Of a stretch of 21,456 nt of DNA, positions 1-19,637 are shown piece after piece. Position numbers and translations under genes: made by a program. Every line of letters begins with the position of its first letter. Position 1 is the stretch's first letter. The notes beneath the pieces were generated by a model. The model saw only the letters and a list, made by a program, of their open reading frames with translations. It made no database searches and was not told the origin of the DNA. Origin of the DNA: Oppiella nova (Eukaryota; Arthropoda; Arachnida; Sarcoptiformes; Oppiidae). Location: the NCBI GenBank assembly GCA_905397405.1, contig CAJPVJ010000685.1, positions 1 through 21,456 on the forward strand, written 5' to 3'.

Positions 1-304
1 ACAATAACTTCATTCATTGAACTGATGGTGGAGTGGATTTGCATTTTATGAATTAATTTTAGTTATTAATCATTCATTCATTAGCTTCAAGAATAGCTAA
101 TATTATATTTTTCTATCGTCACATTCAATGACCCAAATATTACAGTAAACATACTGAATATGATATGATATGAAACTTTAATAAATTCTATGACCGGTAT
201 ATATGAACAAAAAAAACTCTTGAGATTATGGTGTGAAAGGGCCTAACATTGATATATACCTCGAGTGAAATAGATGTGAGAAAGGGAGTTGGGGGGAGAC
301 CTAC
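1..304 (-). other. Intron 1 (5' part) of the NHE-like gene
   Basis: Begins with the minus-strand donor gtaggt at 304-299 and runs off the left edge. It is AT-rich with no coding signal I can support. Reading frames that continue through it from the exon lose family similarity immediately after the donor. Confidence 0.6.
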
Positions 305-638
305 CTATTTTGGCGAGACCTACAATGATGATCCACAATGAGATGATGTATGGAGTGGAGACATGGTCAAAGTCAAACTTTGCCACCTGATACCTCTTGA
401 CGGTGTTGTTCTGGGAGTGGATGTGATGGATGTGTTGATGTGATGGACCGATGCGATGAAGTGCTGTTGTGATCCTCTCGTCATTATTAGTGGTGAGCTG
501 TGGGGTAGTACTGGTTTGGTCCTCGAGAGCACAGTTGACACTCGTTAGGCACAAGAATAGCAATAGGAGAGTGGCAACTACCAGTTTAGACAGTTTGCAT
601 GTATGGCATGTATGCAACACTTGCATCATTGCATTCAT
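305..638 (-). CDS. Sodium/hydrogen exchanger (SLC9/NHE family), first coding exon, partial
   Basis: Minus-strand exon encoding 111 residues plus one base. The first in-frame ATG is at 638; an in-frame stop lies upstream near 675 with no other ATG between. A hydrophobic signal segment (LVVATLLLLFLCLTSVNC) is followed by a Thr/Ser- and His-rich extracellular stretch, then by the hallmark start of the NHE transport domain: YQVAKFDFDHV, then STPYIISLWIIIVGLAKIG, the first conserved membrane helix. This most resembles NHE3/Drosophila Nhe2-like exchangers, which swap Na+ for H+ across the plasma or an endosomal membrane. The exon ends in AAAATAG followed by gtaggt, phase 1, which fits the family residues G-F-H continuing in the next exon. 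All later exons lie beyond the left edge, so subtype and completeness cannot be judged. The family call rests on remembered similarity to the N-terminal helix. Confidence 0.75.
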
Positions 639-10682
<10,044 letters not shown>

Positions 10683-11110
10683 GTTATTGCGGTTATAATA
10701 CTGTACTACTGTTTGTATTAAGTTATCTATCTATACAATTCTATATACAGTAATATCTATACAACTAAACTGGTTGTCGACTTTTAGTCATTTATTTATT
10801 AATTTAAATATATTTCGTGAATTTTGTGATCACTTCATATCTTTAGTAACGATTAGATCTTATAATATATATATACAGTAATATCTATACAACTAAACTG
10901 GTTGTCGACTTTTAGTCATTTATTTATTAATTTAAATATATTTCGTGAATTTTGTGATCACTCCATATCTTTAGTAACGATTAGATCTTATAATATATTA
11001 TTTGTTAAAATTGAGAACTATTTGAACTGAAAATATAAATTTTATTGAATTTTTTTAAAGAATTATATTACAGTAACTTATATACATATTCTAATCAAGA
11101 ATCGATTGAC
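10683..11110. other. Convergent 3' spacer between WDR7 and DHODH
   Basis: A 428-bp AT-rich interval that must hold the 3' UTRs and termination of both genes. More than half is taken by the 128-bp duplication. I see no AATAAA for WDR7 on the plus strand here. A minus-strand AATAAA (plus-strand TTTATT near 10791) is a candidate signal for DHODH but is about 320 nt from its stop. Confidence 0.5.
10742..10997. repeat. 128-bp tandem direct duplication, two copies
   Basis: Bases 10742-10869 are repeated at 10870-10997 with a period of 128 bp. By eye I see one substitution (gatcacttc against gatcactcc) and differences only at the AT-rich edges. Each copy includes one TACAGTA heptamer and the string TGGTTGTCGAC. 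It lies just after the WDR7 stop, in the 3' spacer shared with the convergent DHODH gene. The near identity points to a recent duplication. Confidence 0.9.
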
Positions 11111-12709
11111 TCATTTGTGATCTTTTCCGACGGCTTCGACTATATTATCGAAACCTTTTGATCTATATTACAGTATATTATTGTAAATTATATATTAATA
11201 AATATTAATTTATTGTTCATTAAATCTATTCTATAAATACCTCACAATGTCTGCCAATTCTCGTTTAATTTTGGTGACAACTTGTGGTCCCTTTTACGGG
11301 AATACAAACTCATTAATTCACGCAAACCATTCAATAATGAATCCATTTATACCTCATACGTGAGCGCAGTATAGATCTGAATGAGTGAAGCGCCGGCACT
11401 AATCTTGTCATAAGCATCACTTCCGGTGAATACACCGCCGACGCCAATGATAGGAACCCTACCGTTAGTTAACTGATATACTCTTCCTATCATTTCCGTT
11501 GATTTATCTCTTAATGGAAGACCACTTAAGCCTCCCGTCTCGGCCACCAATTGATCATTACTTTTAAGAACGACAGGCCTTTCGACTGTAGTATTGGAGA
11601 CAATAAGGCCATCGATTCCTCGTTTCGATTTGTTTGTCGCGAATTTGTTGACCATTTCTATAATGTCTCGCAATTGAGTGTCGTTGAGGTCGGGCGCGAT
11701 CTTTATAAGCAATGGCTTTTCAATGTTCATATCGACCCTCACTTTCAACACTCTCTCAATAAGTCCTCTCAATTGGCTTTTGTTCTGCAAATCTCGAAGA
11801 TGTGATGTGTTTGGAGACGATATGTTCAGAACTAAGTAATCAATTGCTTTGCAGTCACAGAACTTAACCATTCCTTTCACATAATCCTCGACCATATCTT
11901 CGGTGCTCTTATTTTTGCCCAAATTTAGACCAATTATTACTTTCTTACCACTTCGTGACAATTGCTTCATATTCCTCTCAAGGCTCTCATGACCGGCGCT
12001 ATTGAATCCATACCTATTAATAATGGCTTTGTCGGCCATTAGCCTAAAGACCCTGGGCCTATCGTTTCCCGGTTGGGGTTCAGGTGTGCACTGGGAGGGC
12101 ATATGTCATATATTATCTCAATACAGTTATGCAAACTTTTATAGACAACACTTACGGAACCGATTTCAATGAAACCAAAGCCGAGTTTAGATAAGCCTTC
12201 GACGGCCTGTCCGTCTTTGTCGAAACCGGCGGCCAAACCAATCGGGTTCTTGAACTCCAGTCCCCATAAACTGGTTTTCTTTGGGTTTTATTTTAACAAA
12301 ACTTTATAACAATTTAAAGACAACTTAAATACTTTTCATACAAGTATTGGCAATAGAGAGGAATCGTCCTGAAGTTTGGGCACAAATCCATATTTGGCTG
12401 CTTTTATGGCCAGACTGTGAGCGGTCTCCGCATCGGTCAGGCTGTGGATGACTGGCATCACTACAGTCCTATAGAACCTGTCGTTCCCTTTGTATGCATT
12501 GATTCCTGGGTTTCACATGCAATGCAAACTTCATGACAAACTCAGACACAACTTGAATGTGATTATGATATACCGGCAAAAGTAAGGCCACCCCCCAAAC
12601 CAATCACCACTAATGACCGCAACTTATTCTGCAAACCATTCATACAATTTAAGACATTAAACATTCAATCAAAATGTTAAACAATTACTGTCTTCACCTG
12701 AGCTTTCAT
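11111..12709 (-). CDS. DHODH: Dihydroorotate dehydrogenase (quinone), mitochondrial class 2, complete, 7 exons
   Basis: Minus-strand exons in order: 12698-12709, 12574-12628, 12342-12505, 12156-12278, 11353-12090, 11241-11290, 11111-11162. Phases all agree; 1194 nt, 397 aa (human 395). The enzyme oxidises dihydroorotate to orotate with FMN and ubiquinone at the inner mitochondrial membrane, the fourth step of de novo pyrimidine synthesis. The N terminus has a single hydrophobic segment ([15 protein letters not shown]) before the alpha-helical quinone-tunnel region. Then come [38 protein letters not shown] with the catalytic Ser near residue 210, [17 protein letters not shown] and [10 protein letters not shown]. 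The first exon codes only four residues (MKAQ). The last two exons supply [10 protein letters not shown] and [14 protein letters not shown], matching the human C terminus, so the stop reached by reading through the donor at 11240 is not used. Exon 4 could start at an acceptor 7 nt later, but only the one chosen keeps phase. Confidence 0.95.
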
Positions 12710-13173
12710 TTTATAAAAACAAATTGAGCGCTAATTATTTCACTTTTTATGCCAATTATGATAATAATGAGTGAAATTAGTCTTAAATCAATTGACAACT
12801 ATCTATACATTGAGTTCAATGCATACTATAGTGTGAAACGATTCCTATGAATGCAATCGAGATATGAAACTAAAGTTTTGATTGCTTTTCGAGACAATAA
12901 TGCTTTGAAAGCAATCAGTGATTGAAGTGTTTTCATGTGAATCACAGCTGACTCTCACAGACACTGACTCTCACTCTCTGACTGTTTGTTTGTAAACACA
13001 GTAACAGTCGTCGTCTTTGACTGCAATGACTGACGTCTTGTTGACAATCATAGACTCATTTGATCGCATGTTTTGTCCACATTTTCCTCGTTTACTCTTT
13101 TACTCACATTTATCCACAAATTTGTGTCCAAATAATCACCACTTAATAGACAATACTCGGGATCTGAAGTCAA
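12710..13173. promoter_or_regulatory. Divergent promoter region between DHODH and DGKE
   Basis: A 464-bp spacer separates the two divergent start codons and must carry both promoters and 5' UTRs. There is a CRE-like TGACGTC near 13031 and a CT/CA-rich stretch at 12940-12985 (repeated ctgactctcac). No TATA box is convincing in this AT-rich setting. The role is inferred from gene orientation. Confidence 0.5.
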
Positions 13174-14814
13174 ATGTCATTGTTTTCAATATTTGTGAAC
13201 CGAAGACATAGAAACCAACTGAAAATCCGACGAAATATCCATCACTTGCGGGAAATAGCGGTTCAATCAGTGATGGAAGGCGTGTCCATCACATCCCTGA
13301 GCGGACCAATTCAGGTGACACTCATAAGCGGTGTGTTTGTCTTGTTTTGGTTCGTGTATTCGTTGGTCAAACACATCCGCCAGCGATCGCCGATGACTCC
13401 CCTCTGGAGTGATGGCAGTCATGCGTGCCATCGATGGAAACTGATAGCCATTATCACTCATGAGGCCTATTGTAATGTCTGTGAATCACTGATAGTGAAC
13501 GGCATGTTCTGCGAGTGTTGTGGTACTTGTGCTGACTTCGGCTGCCATAAGAAGGCAGACAATCAACTCGTCTGCAAAACGCTCTCCATTTCAAAGACTG
13601 AGTCTCGACTCCAGAAGAAGCAATTGTCTCACCTCTGGATTCGCGGAAATCTGGCGACACATTCGGTGTGTGATGTGTGTAATGAAGAGTGCGATGAGGA
13701 GTCAGCTCTGGTCGACTGGAAGTGCTGTTGGTGTCAGCGATGTGTTCACCAGAACTGTATGACTCCAGAAGCGAAGACCGAAGACTGCGATTTCGGCAAA
13801 TGGAGGACTTGTATTGTTCCGCCATTTTGTATCACCCATAAGAAGGTTTGGTCGAAAGGGAGGCGAAAGTTTGTGGTCGACAGCGTCGGTAACTTCGAGG
13901 ACGAGCCCAATTGGAAGCCTTTGATTGTGATCACAAACCGAAAGAGTGGTAACAACGAAGGCGACCAAATTCTAACGATCTTCAGGACGATTCTCAACCC
14001 ATTGCAAGTGATCGACATCAGCGAGACTTCCTTAGAGTCGGGTCTGGAATGGTGTCAACTGTTATCGAAATCCTTCAAAGAGATTAGCGTCAGAATACTG
14101 GTGGCCGCCGGAGACGGAACTGTTGGATGGGTTTTGGACACCATTTTGAAACTCAAGTTAAACCCAATGCCTTTGGTTGGTATCATTCCGTTGGGCACCG
14201 GCAACGACTTGTCCCGTATTCTCGGTTGGGGTCAGAGCTTCTCATTTGAGACCTCAATAGATCACGTGATGAATAAGATCCTAACGGCGCGAGCGGTAGA
14301 GTTGGACCGTTGGAATGTCCGCCTCTCGGCCAACAGGAGTCTCGGAATTCCTTTGCCATCCAAACAGTATTTAATGAATAACTACTTCGGAGTGGGTGTC
14401 GACGCGTTGGTGGCCCTTAAGTTTCATGAGACGCGAAAGTCACGCATTTATAACTATCTCTTCACGTAATCACAGTTTCATATTTCATTCAATTCTATGT
14501 GAGCATTGCTTATGATTTAATTACCGGTCAATCATTTTATCGCTTATAGGAACAGAATATTCAATAAGTTCTTGTACTTGAGTTACGGAACTAAGGATTT
14601 GTTGGAAAGAAAGTGTAAGAATTTGAACGAAAAGATCATTTTGGAAATGGATGGCCAACAGGTGGAATTACCCGAATTAGAGTCCATTATTGTGCTCAAT
14701 ATCTCGAGTTGGGGCGGAGGGGTCGACATTTGGGGTTTGGGTGGCGGTGCGCCCAAGCAGTATATCAACGATAAGAAGTTGGAAGTGTTGGCGCACATGA
14801 GTTGGAAGGTGTAG
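13174..14814 (+). CDS. DGKE: Diacylglycerol kinase epsilon, 2 exons, C-terminal accessory domain disrupted
   Basis: Exons 13174-14465 and 14550-14814, phase 2/1 junction, 518 aa before an in-frame TAG (human about 567). DGK epsilon phosphorylates diacylglycerol to phosphatidate and is membrane-anchored. Visible: an N-terminal membrane helix (about residues 48-65, VTLISGVFVLFWFVYSLV); two C1 cysteine-rich domains (about 86-134, CNVC...CECCG...C, and about 153-205, WIRGNL...CDVC...CCWCQRCVHQNC); catalytic domain from about 247 with NRKSG, AAGDGTVGWVLD (311-322), PLGTGNDLSRILGWG and ELDRW; and the start of the accessory domain with MNNYFGVGVDALVALKFH, LYLSYGTKD, IIVLNISSWGGG and KLEVL. The motif usually read as GGDGT has Ala in place of its first Gly. 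A second in-frame ATG at 13273 lies closer to the membrane helix and could be the real start. After KLEVL the family sequence is lost; a conserved tail reappears downstream in the same frame. Confidence 0.88.
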
Positions 14815-15002
14815 CCTGTCGAGTACTAGCCTGACAGTCTTGGCGATGCGAAACCAGTCCGTTTCCTCCATTCCCAATGTGATGACCTTGCCGACGGGTA
14901 AGTTCACCTGCCGCTTGGATGGCTTCAGAACCCGACTACAGTTAGTCTTAACTGGAATTCTTGCGCCAAAATGCTTACCACAAGATCTGAATTATTATGA
15001 GT
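14815..15002 (+). pseudogene. Disrupted C-terminal coding remnant of DGK epsilon
   Basis: Beyond the stop at 14812-14814, the same frame later encodes GWLQNPTTVSLNWNSCAKML (14917-14976) and ends at a TGA near 15000. This matches the end of the DGK accessory domain (human W-A-Q-G-P-C-T-V-T-I ... A-M-M-L). Between the two coding parts are 37 codons, the length expected from human DGKE, but with three in-frame stops. The forward sequence does not align to the family there, while the reverse complement of 14818-14853 reads FRIAKTVRLVLD, close to the expected middle of the domain. Either the gene is truly broken, the assembly is wrong, or splicing I cannot model is used; the only gt...ag pairs that fit are 29-31 nt, below every other intron in the window. 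Confidence 0.5.
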
Positions 15003-15515
15003 CGTTAGTTCGTTGTGTGACTCTGTCTTCAGTCTGTGATAAAAATATTTTTCACATAAAATGTCAATTCATTTTGAAATTCATTACATTTTATGCAAAT
15101 CCTAAGAATTTGCAGTCTTATGTATTTTATGAAAGTTCAATGAATTATATTTCCATTTCTTATAACTAAAAATTCAGTTATAAGTACTCTTAAGATTCAT
15201 TTTACTGTTACTGGAAATGTATTTTATCATAATATCTATACCGTATAACATTTGCCATAATTGTTTGATTTTGACATAATTTAAGTATTTTCTTGCCATT
15301 CATATCGTTATGTCTCCCATTTATGAATAATTTTTGAATGCATTTACTTTTAATTTCTATTTAATACCGATGATTTTATATAATTTTATTTTTAAAGCTT
15401 ATGCGATAGCAATGAACGTTAAATATTTAACATTACTGTACATTATATTACATTAAATTAAAATGAAATGTCTGTAAATTAAAAATATTTATGCATTAAA
15501 TAAATTTCAATTAAA
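15003..15515. other. Convergent AT-rich 3' spacer between DGKE and GATAD1
   Basis: About 510 bp of AT-rich DNA without coding signal. A minus-strand AATAAA (plus TTTATT at 15385-15390) lies about 126 nt past the GATAD1 stop and is a reasonable poly(A) signal. One TACTGTA heptamer is at 15434-15440. Confidence 0.5.
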
Positions 15516-16324
15516 TTAGTTGTCATTTGAATCGGAAAGTTCCGATTCCTTAAGTATTTGGTCTTTGTTTGAGATTTTCGTGATTTGCGGTCCAATGCGG
15601 GTCCAAATGAAACCGCTCTCCGGTCTGGACAGCAGTGTTGGATACGGAGAATACCTGTCCTTATAATAATCGGACGGCGCGTGACACACAAAGTTCATAC
15701 ACTCCAGTTTGCGGGGTATGTCCTCCTCTGGTCCCAAGAAGTAGGTGCACGGCTCGAACACGTCCTCACGACTGGCCTCCGATGGCAACAGCCATGTGAT
15801 GACTGCACTCTTCTCGCAGTACTGGTCCTGAAGGAAGCCTCGGATTTGCGCAAAATATGTGCCGCCATTCACGTCCTCCACCGACACAATGTCTCCGATC
15901 TGGTAGTACTGACCCCTGAAGAACATGTGGTTAGACGTGACCGGAGTGGCGAAAGATGACGGCCCACGGACTACCTGTGCGTTCATTATAATCAATGCAT
16001 TTATGATGACATTTGGCAACACATGGCAAGTCCATTAGTTACAGTTACAGAATGTGTAGAGAACTTCTGTTAGGAGGCTGAGAACGGAAATTAACATAAG
16101 TTAAACAACAACTTTCACCAGGAGTGAAAGGGAGACAAGGCGTGTGAGAAGGACTACCCAACCATTGGCTGTTTAGCCGCTAATTATCACCGCAACAGAC
16201 AGTTAACGAATCGTGTCATCTAAACCAAGCGTTACTTACCATTAGTTTTGTCACTTTTGCTGTTAATGTCCACATTCTGACTGTCAGTATCTGCTTCGGG
16301 AGCCGTTATCACGCTATTCACGCT
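15516..16324 (-). CDS. GATAD1: GATAD1 (GATA zinc-finger domain-containing protein 1), exons 2 and 3
   Basis: Minus strand: exon 2 at 16240-16324, exon 3 at 15516-15970. Exon 3 carries the conserved BAH-like C-terminal half: FFRGQYYQIGDIVSV, YFAQIRGFLQDQYCEKSA, TWLLP, FLGPEEDIPRKLE, FVCHAPSDYYK and FIWTRIGP, all close to human GATAD1. The donor at 16239 (gtaagt) and the acceptor before 15970 join as T-N-V-R-G-P. Exon 2 starts in phase 0 after ccag, which fits the phase-0 end of the zinc-finger exon at 20736-20855. The three exons together give 219 aa (human 269); the basic linker with an R-S-A-R-L-R motif of vertebrate GATAD1 is not found, so an exon may be missed. GATAD1 is a nuclear chromatin reader linked to H3K4me3 and KDM5/Sin3-type complexes. 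The intron from 16325 to 20735 would contain the MCM6 body, which is odd. Confidence 0.88.
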
Positions 16325-16475
16325 CTGGCTGTCATTGGATTCAGTGAACAGAAACAACAACGTTAGCAACGTAAATTATGTAGGTAGCGATGAGAACCTG
16401 GTGTAGACGCTGAGTAAACATGGTGTTTATGATGTTTGCCCAACATTAGGGTTTCCGTAACAGAAGTTGGTGAAG

Positions 16476-16899
16476 TTCACCACTTCTTCACACCTTCTCT
16501 TCAATTGACTTCACTTTCACACAAACCTCTCAAACAATTCAATACAAAAGCACTCAAAAGTTGCACATTAATTATGTCTTCAATTCAATGAACTTTAAAT
16601 TAATTAAACTTATATTTTATTCAATAAGGTTTCAAACAATCATTTAATGATCAATGAATTAGTCGTGAAATTATTAAATCTTTAAATTATTCATTCAAAA
16701 AGTGTTGATTTGAAAGAAAATGCCAATTAGGGGTCAAATGTGTGTCCGACGAGTGTTTGGCACGTATTTGGTGTGAAAGTTGTGCCAAAGTTTTGGCGCT
16801 TTTTTGCCAATTGATTGACAAAAGAGTGATTCATTTGAAGAGATCTTTAATTTTTAAAAGGATTTCATTTGACGTGAAATTAAGTCTTGATTTGCATTT
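16476..16899. repeat. Duplicated bidirectional promoter region, copy 1
   Basis: About 424 bp matching 20872-21328 in the same orientation, with scattered substitutions and one AT-rich indel (about 30 bp longer in copy 2). It begins with ttcaccacttcttcacacc and ends with ttgcattt. Similarity stops abruptly on both sides, before the positions where copy 2 has the GATAD1 and MCM6 start codons. Confidence 0.92.
16791..16799 (+). promoter_or_regulatory. E2F-type site in promoter copy 1
   Basis: TTTTGGCGC matches the E2F/DP consensus TTTSGCGC. E2F sites are typical of MCM gene promoters, which fire at G1/S. The site is conserved in copy 2 (21220-21228) although the following bases differ, which supports function. 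Confidence 0.65.
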
Positions 16900-17037
16900 G
16901 TTAACAGACGGTTAACTAACTAACGGTGTCTTTACCTACAAAGCCTGTTGGCCAACTTGGTTTCGGTTGCTTAGTTTCTGCTGAACAGTCTCTTCACAGT
17001 CTTTGACAAGCCGCTAAAGGAGTTACTATTCAAAGAG

Positions 17038-19416
17038 CAAACCTCCGAAACGGATGGACACAAGTATTTGACGGAAGCCCTGGAACTGATCAAACCGGAG
17101 AGGAATACGCTGTTCGTGTCGTTCAAGGAGCTCACCAATTGGGACCAGGAATTGGCCATCGATGTGACCAACAATTACTACCGATTTTACCCCTATTTGT
17201 GTCGATCGGTGTCCACTCTTATCAACGATGAGAAGCATAAGTCCAACGAAGACTTGGATGACTTGACGCTCAATGTGATCAAGAATAAGGACTTTTACGT
17301 CGGTTTCTATGACTTCGCCGACCGAACAAAACTTCGCGAATTGAGAGCAACGAAGATCTCATCGCTGGTGAAGATCGTCGGACAAGTGGTTCGCACGCAT
17401 TCAGTACATCCGGAGCTCATCTCCGGTACGTTTGAGTGCTTCGATTGCGGCACAGAAGTGGCGAACGTTGAGCAGCAGTTTAAGTACACTTTGCCCACCA
17501 TTTGCCGCAACACTGTCTGTTCCAATAGATCCAAATTCAGACTTCTTCTCCATAAGTCACGATTCGTTGACTTCCAAAAGGTTCGCATCCAAGAACTCCA
17601 GGCAGACCTTCCCAGGGGTTGTATCCCAAGAAGTCTTGATATTGTCATCAGAGGTGGAGATCGCGTGGAATGCGTTCAACCGGGAGATAGGGCTGACTTC
17701 GTGGGCTGTCTTATAGTAGTTCCAGATGTGGCGCAACTGATTGCTGGCAGCGGCGGACTCGTGAGGACAGAGACCGGCGCGGGAGGAGATGGAGGTCTGA
17801 GAGGACTGAAAGCTTTAGGAGTACGCGAAATGTCACATAAGATGGCATTCCTCGCGAGTTCTTGCATTCTGGAGGGCAATGAAGTGCCCGTTCAGTTGGA
17901 GGACAGGAATGCGGACACCAATAGCGGCGCAAAAGACTTCTCAATGTTTAAAGAGGAAGAGATCATAAGAATCGAGAAAATGACAAAAGACAAGAACCTC
18001 TACGAGAATATAACCAAAAGTCTTTTTCCGTCCATTTTTGGCAACGAAGACATCAAAAGAGGAGTTGTTTTGCAACTCTTCGGCGGAATTCCGAAGACGA
18101 CAATAGAAGGAACTCATTTGCGCGGAGACATCAATGTCTGTATTGTTGGCGACCCGTCCACTGCCAAGAGTCAGTTCTTGAAGATTATCGCCGACTTCGC
18201 GCCCATTCGTGCCATATATACGTCGGGTAAGGCGTCGACGGCGGCCGGTCTGACGGCAGCGGTGGTGAGAGACGAAGACGGAGGGTTTGTCATCGAAGCC
18301 GGCGCTCTAATGCTCGCCGATCAGGGAATCTGTTGTATCGATGAGTTCGACAAAATGGATATCAGGGATCAGATCGCCATTCACGAGGCTATGGAGCAGC
18401 AGACCATTAGTATCACAAAAGCCGGAGTAAAGGCCACTCTTAACGCGCGCACATCCATCCTGGCGGCGGCCAACCCTATCGGTGGCACTTATGACAGAAG
18501 CAAATCTCTGCGAAACAATCTGTCGTTCTCTCTGCCAATTATGTCCAGATTTGACTTATTCTTCATACTTCTCGACGAATGCAACGAAACCACTGACTAT
18601 GCGATCGCCGAACGAATCATTGATATGCACTCCGGAAATATGGACAACAACTCCGATGATGTGGTCTACTCTTTGGATGACTTAAAGAATTACATTCGAT
18701 TCGCGCGACAATTCAAACCAAAGATGACTTTAGAGTCCGAGAAATATTTGGTCGAAACGTACAAACAGTTGCGTCTCTCGGGCTGTGATAACGGCGGAGG
18801 CTTTAAGAGCGGTAAGCAGTCGTGGAGGATCACTGTCCGACAGTTGGAGTCTTTGATCCGATTGTCCGAAGCCATGGCGCGAATGAATTGCAGTGATTTC
18901 GTCGAAACCAAACACATTAAGGAGGCGTCGCGTCTCCTCAATAAGTCGATCCTCAAGATAGACGAACCGGACGTGAATCTCGTGGACACTGAGGACACCC
19001 ACGAAGACGAGGAGATGGAGGACATGAGCAAAGAGCCGGACTCTCAGAAAGACATGACCGACACAACGATGCCGTCGACTCTGAAAATCTCTTACGATGT
19101 CTACAAATCGATAACTAATATGTTTGTCATTCGTCTGCAAAGGGAAGAGTTGAAGATAGAGGAGGGAAACAGCGATGGTATGAAACGCTCGGAACTCATT
19201 GAATGGTATTTGAATGAGTGTCAGGACATCGAGACTGAAGCAGATTTGGTGCACAAGAAACTCGTTTGCGATCGAGTGGTCGACAAACTTATAAATACCG
19301 ATCACATCCTTATAGCACTCCAAACACCCGAACCAATTGGCACTGAAACCGAGAAAGAGTCCACTCCTGACCCTATCCTTGTCGTACACCCGGACTATGT
19401 CTCCGAAGACTTGTAA
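17038..19416 (+). CDS. MCM6: DNA replication licensing factor MCM6, exon 2 (nearly full length, no start codon)
   Basis: One uninterrupted exon of 793 codons including the stop. MCM6 is a subunit of the MCM2-7 replicative helicase. It opens with QTSETDGHKYL and LIKPERNTLFVSF; then PVHPE-like HSVHPELISGTF, a zinc-binding CFDC...CRNTVC (from 17437), KSRFVDFQKVRIQE, Walker A GDPSTAKSQ (18148-18174), TSGKASTAAGLTA, Walker B CCIDEFDKMD (from 18331), the arginine finger SRFDLFF (from 18544), RITVRQLESLIRLSEAMARM, and a C-terminal winged-helix region ending PDYVSEDL. There is no in-frame ATG upstream before a TAG at 16972; the acceptor is at 17036-17037 (or 17034-17035). The expected first exon lies at 21362-21456, downstream of this one. 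Joined in concept, the two would be about 824 aa (human 821). In place, this copy cannot make an intact protein by ordinary cis-splicing. Confidence 0.95.
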   Translation, partial: QTSETDGHKYLTEALELIKPERNTLFVSFKELTNWDQELAIDVTNNYYRFYPYLCRSVSTLINDEKHKSNEDLDDLTLNVIKNKDFYVGFYDFADRTKLRELRATKISSLVKIVGQVVRTHSVHPELISGTFECFDCGTEVANVEQQFKYTLPTICRNTVCSNRSKFRLLLHKSRFVDFQKVRIQELQADLPRGCIPRSLDIVIRGGDRVECVQPGDRADFVGCLIVVPDVAQLIAGSGGLVRTETGAGGDGGLRGLKALGVREMSHKMAFLASSCILEGNEVPVQLEDRNADTNSGAKDFSMFKEEEIIRIEKMTKDKNLYENITKSLFPSIFGNEDIKRGVVLQLFGGIPKTTIEGTHLRGDINVCIVGDPSTAKSQFLKIIADFAPIRAIYTSGKASTAAGLTAAVVRDEDGGFVIEAGALMLADQGICCIDEFDKMDIRDQIAIHEAMEQQTISITKAGVKATLNARTSILAAANPIGGTYDRSKSLRNNLSFSLPIMSRFDLFFILLDECNETTDYAIAERIIDMHSGNMDNNSDDVVYSLDDLKNYIRFARQFKPKMTLESEKYLVETYKQLRLSGCDNGGGFKSGKQSWRITVRQLESLIRLSEAMARMNCSDFVETKHIKEASRLLNKSILKIDEPDVNLVDTEDTHEDEEMEDMSKEPDSQKDMTDTTMPSTLKISYDVYKSITNMFVIRLQREELKIEEGNSDGMKRSELIEWYLNECQDIETEADLVHKKLVCDRVVDKLINTDHILIALQTPEPIGTETEKESTPDPILVVHPDYVSEDL

Positions 19417-19631
19417 TCAATGTCTTAATTTCCAACACTTAGCACCACTTCCACCAGTCGTTGAGTTAATGTTTGTATTCACCAATCAATCAATTAGTTC
19501 ACAATAATTGTATTTAAATTACTTTTTAAAAACTTTTTTTTATAATGAACGCCAAAAAAGCGCCCAAATATTTGAATATTCAAATGCTTGTATTGATCAC
19601 ACATTTGACTGTATGTTACATTTATTACTTC

Positions 19632-19637
19632 AATAAA
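19632..19637 (+). terminator. Candidate poly(A) signal for MCM6
   Basis: AATAAA about 216 nt after the MCM6 stop codon, in AT-rich DNA. A second AATAAA follows near 19660. Position only; no other support. Confidence 0.45.

Larger units (their letters stand above)
16325..17037. other. Non-coding interval between GATAD1 body and MCM6 body, containing promoter copy 1
   Basis: Includes promoter copy 1 (16476-16899). The left flank (16325-16475) and right flank (16900-17037) do not contain the first exons expected for either gene. On the minus strand a short frame starts at about 16421 (MFTQRLHQVLIATY) and could be an alternative hydrophobic N terminus, but it does not join exon 2 by a convincing donor. 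The right flank is open in the MCM6 frame back to a TAG at 16972 but has no ATG. Confidence 0.6.

Noticed and set aside
11231-11240. DHODH ending at the stop reached by reading past the penultimate exon
   Set aside because: That would drop the conserved C terminus; the donor at 11240 and the exon at 11111-11162 restore [14 protein letters not shown] in phase.
14809-14927. Two very short introns (29 and 31 nt) as an explanation for the broken DGKE 3' end
   Set aside because: Every other intron in the window is at least 51 nt, and removing them does not give a sequence that aligns with the accessory domain.
15585-15959. 124-codon plus-strand frame over GATAD1 exon 3
   Set aside because: Antisense shadow of the BAH-like exon.
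16380-16421. Alternative GATAD1 first exon on the minus strand (MFTQRLHQVLIATY)
   Set aside because: Hydrophobic, unlike GATAD1, and no good donor links it to exon 2; mentioned only as a possibility.
16972-17037. Coding extension of MCM6 upstream of 17038 (LLNSLFTVFDKPLKELLF)
   Set aside because: Bounded by a TAG, no ATG, and not convincingly similar to the MCM6 N terminus encoded at 21362; treated as intron or flanking DNA.
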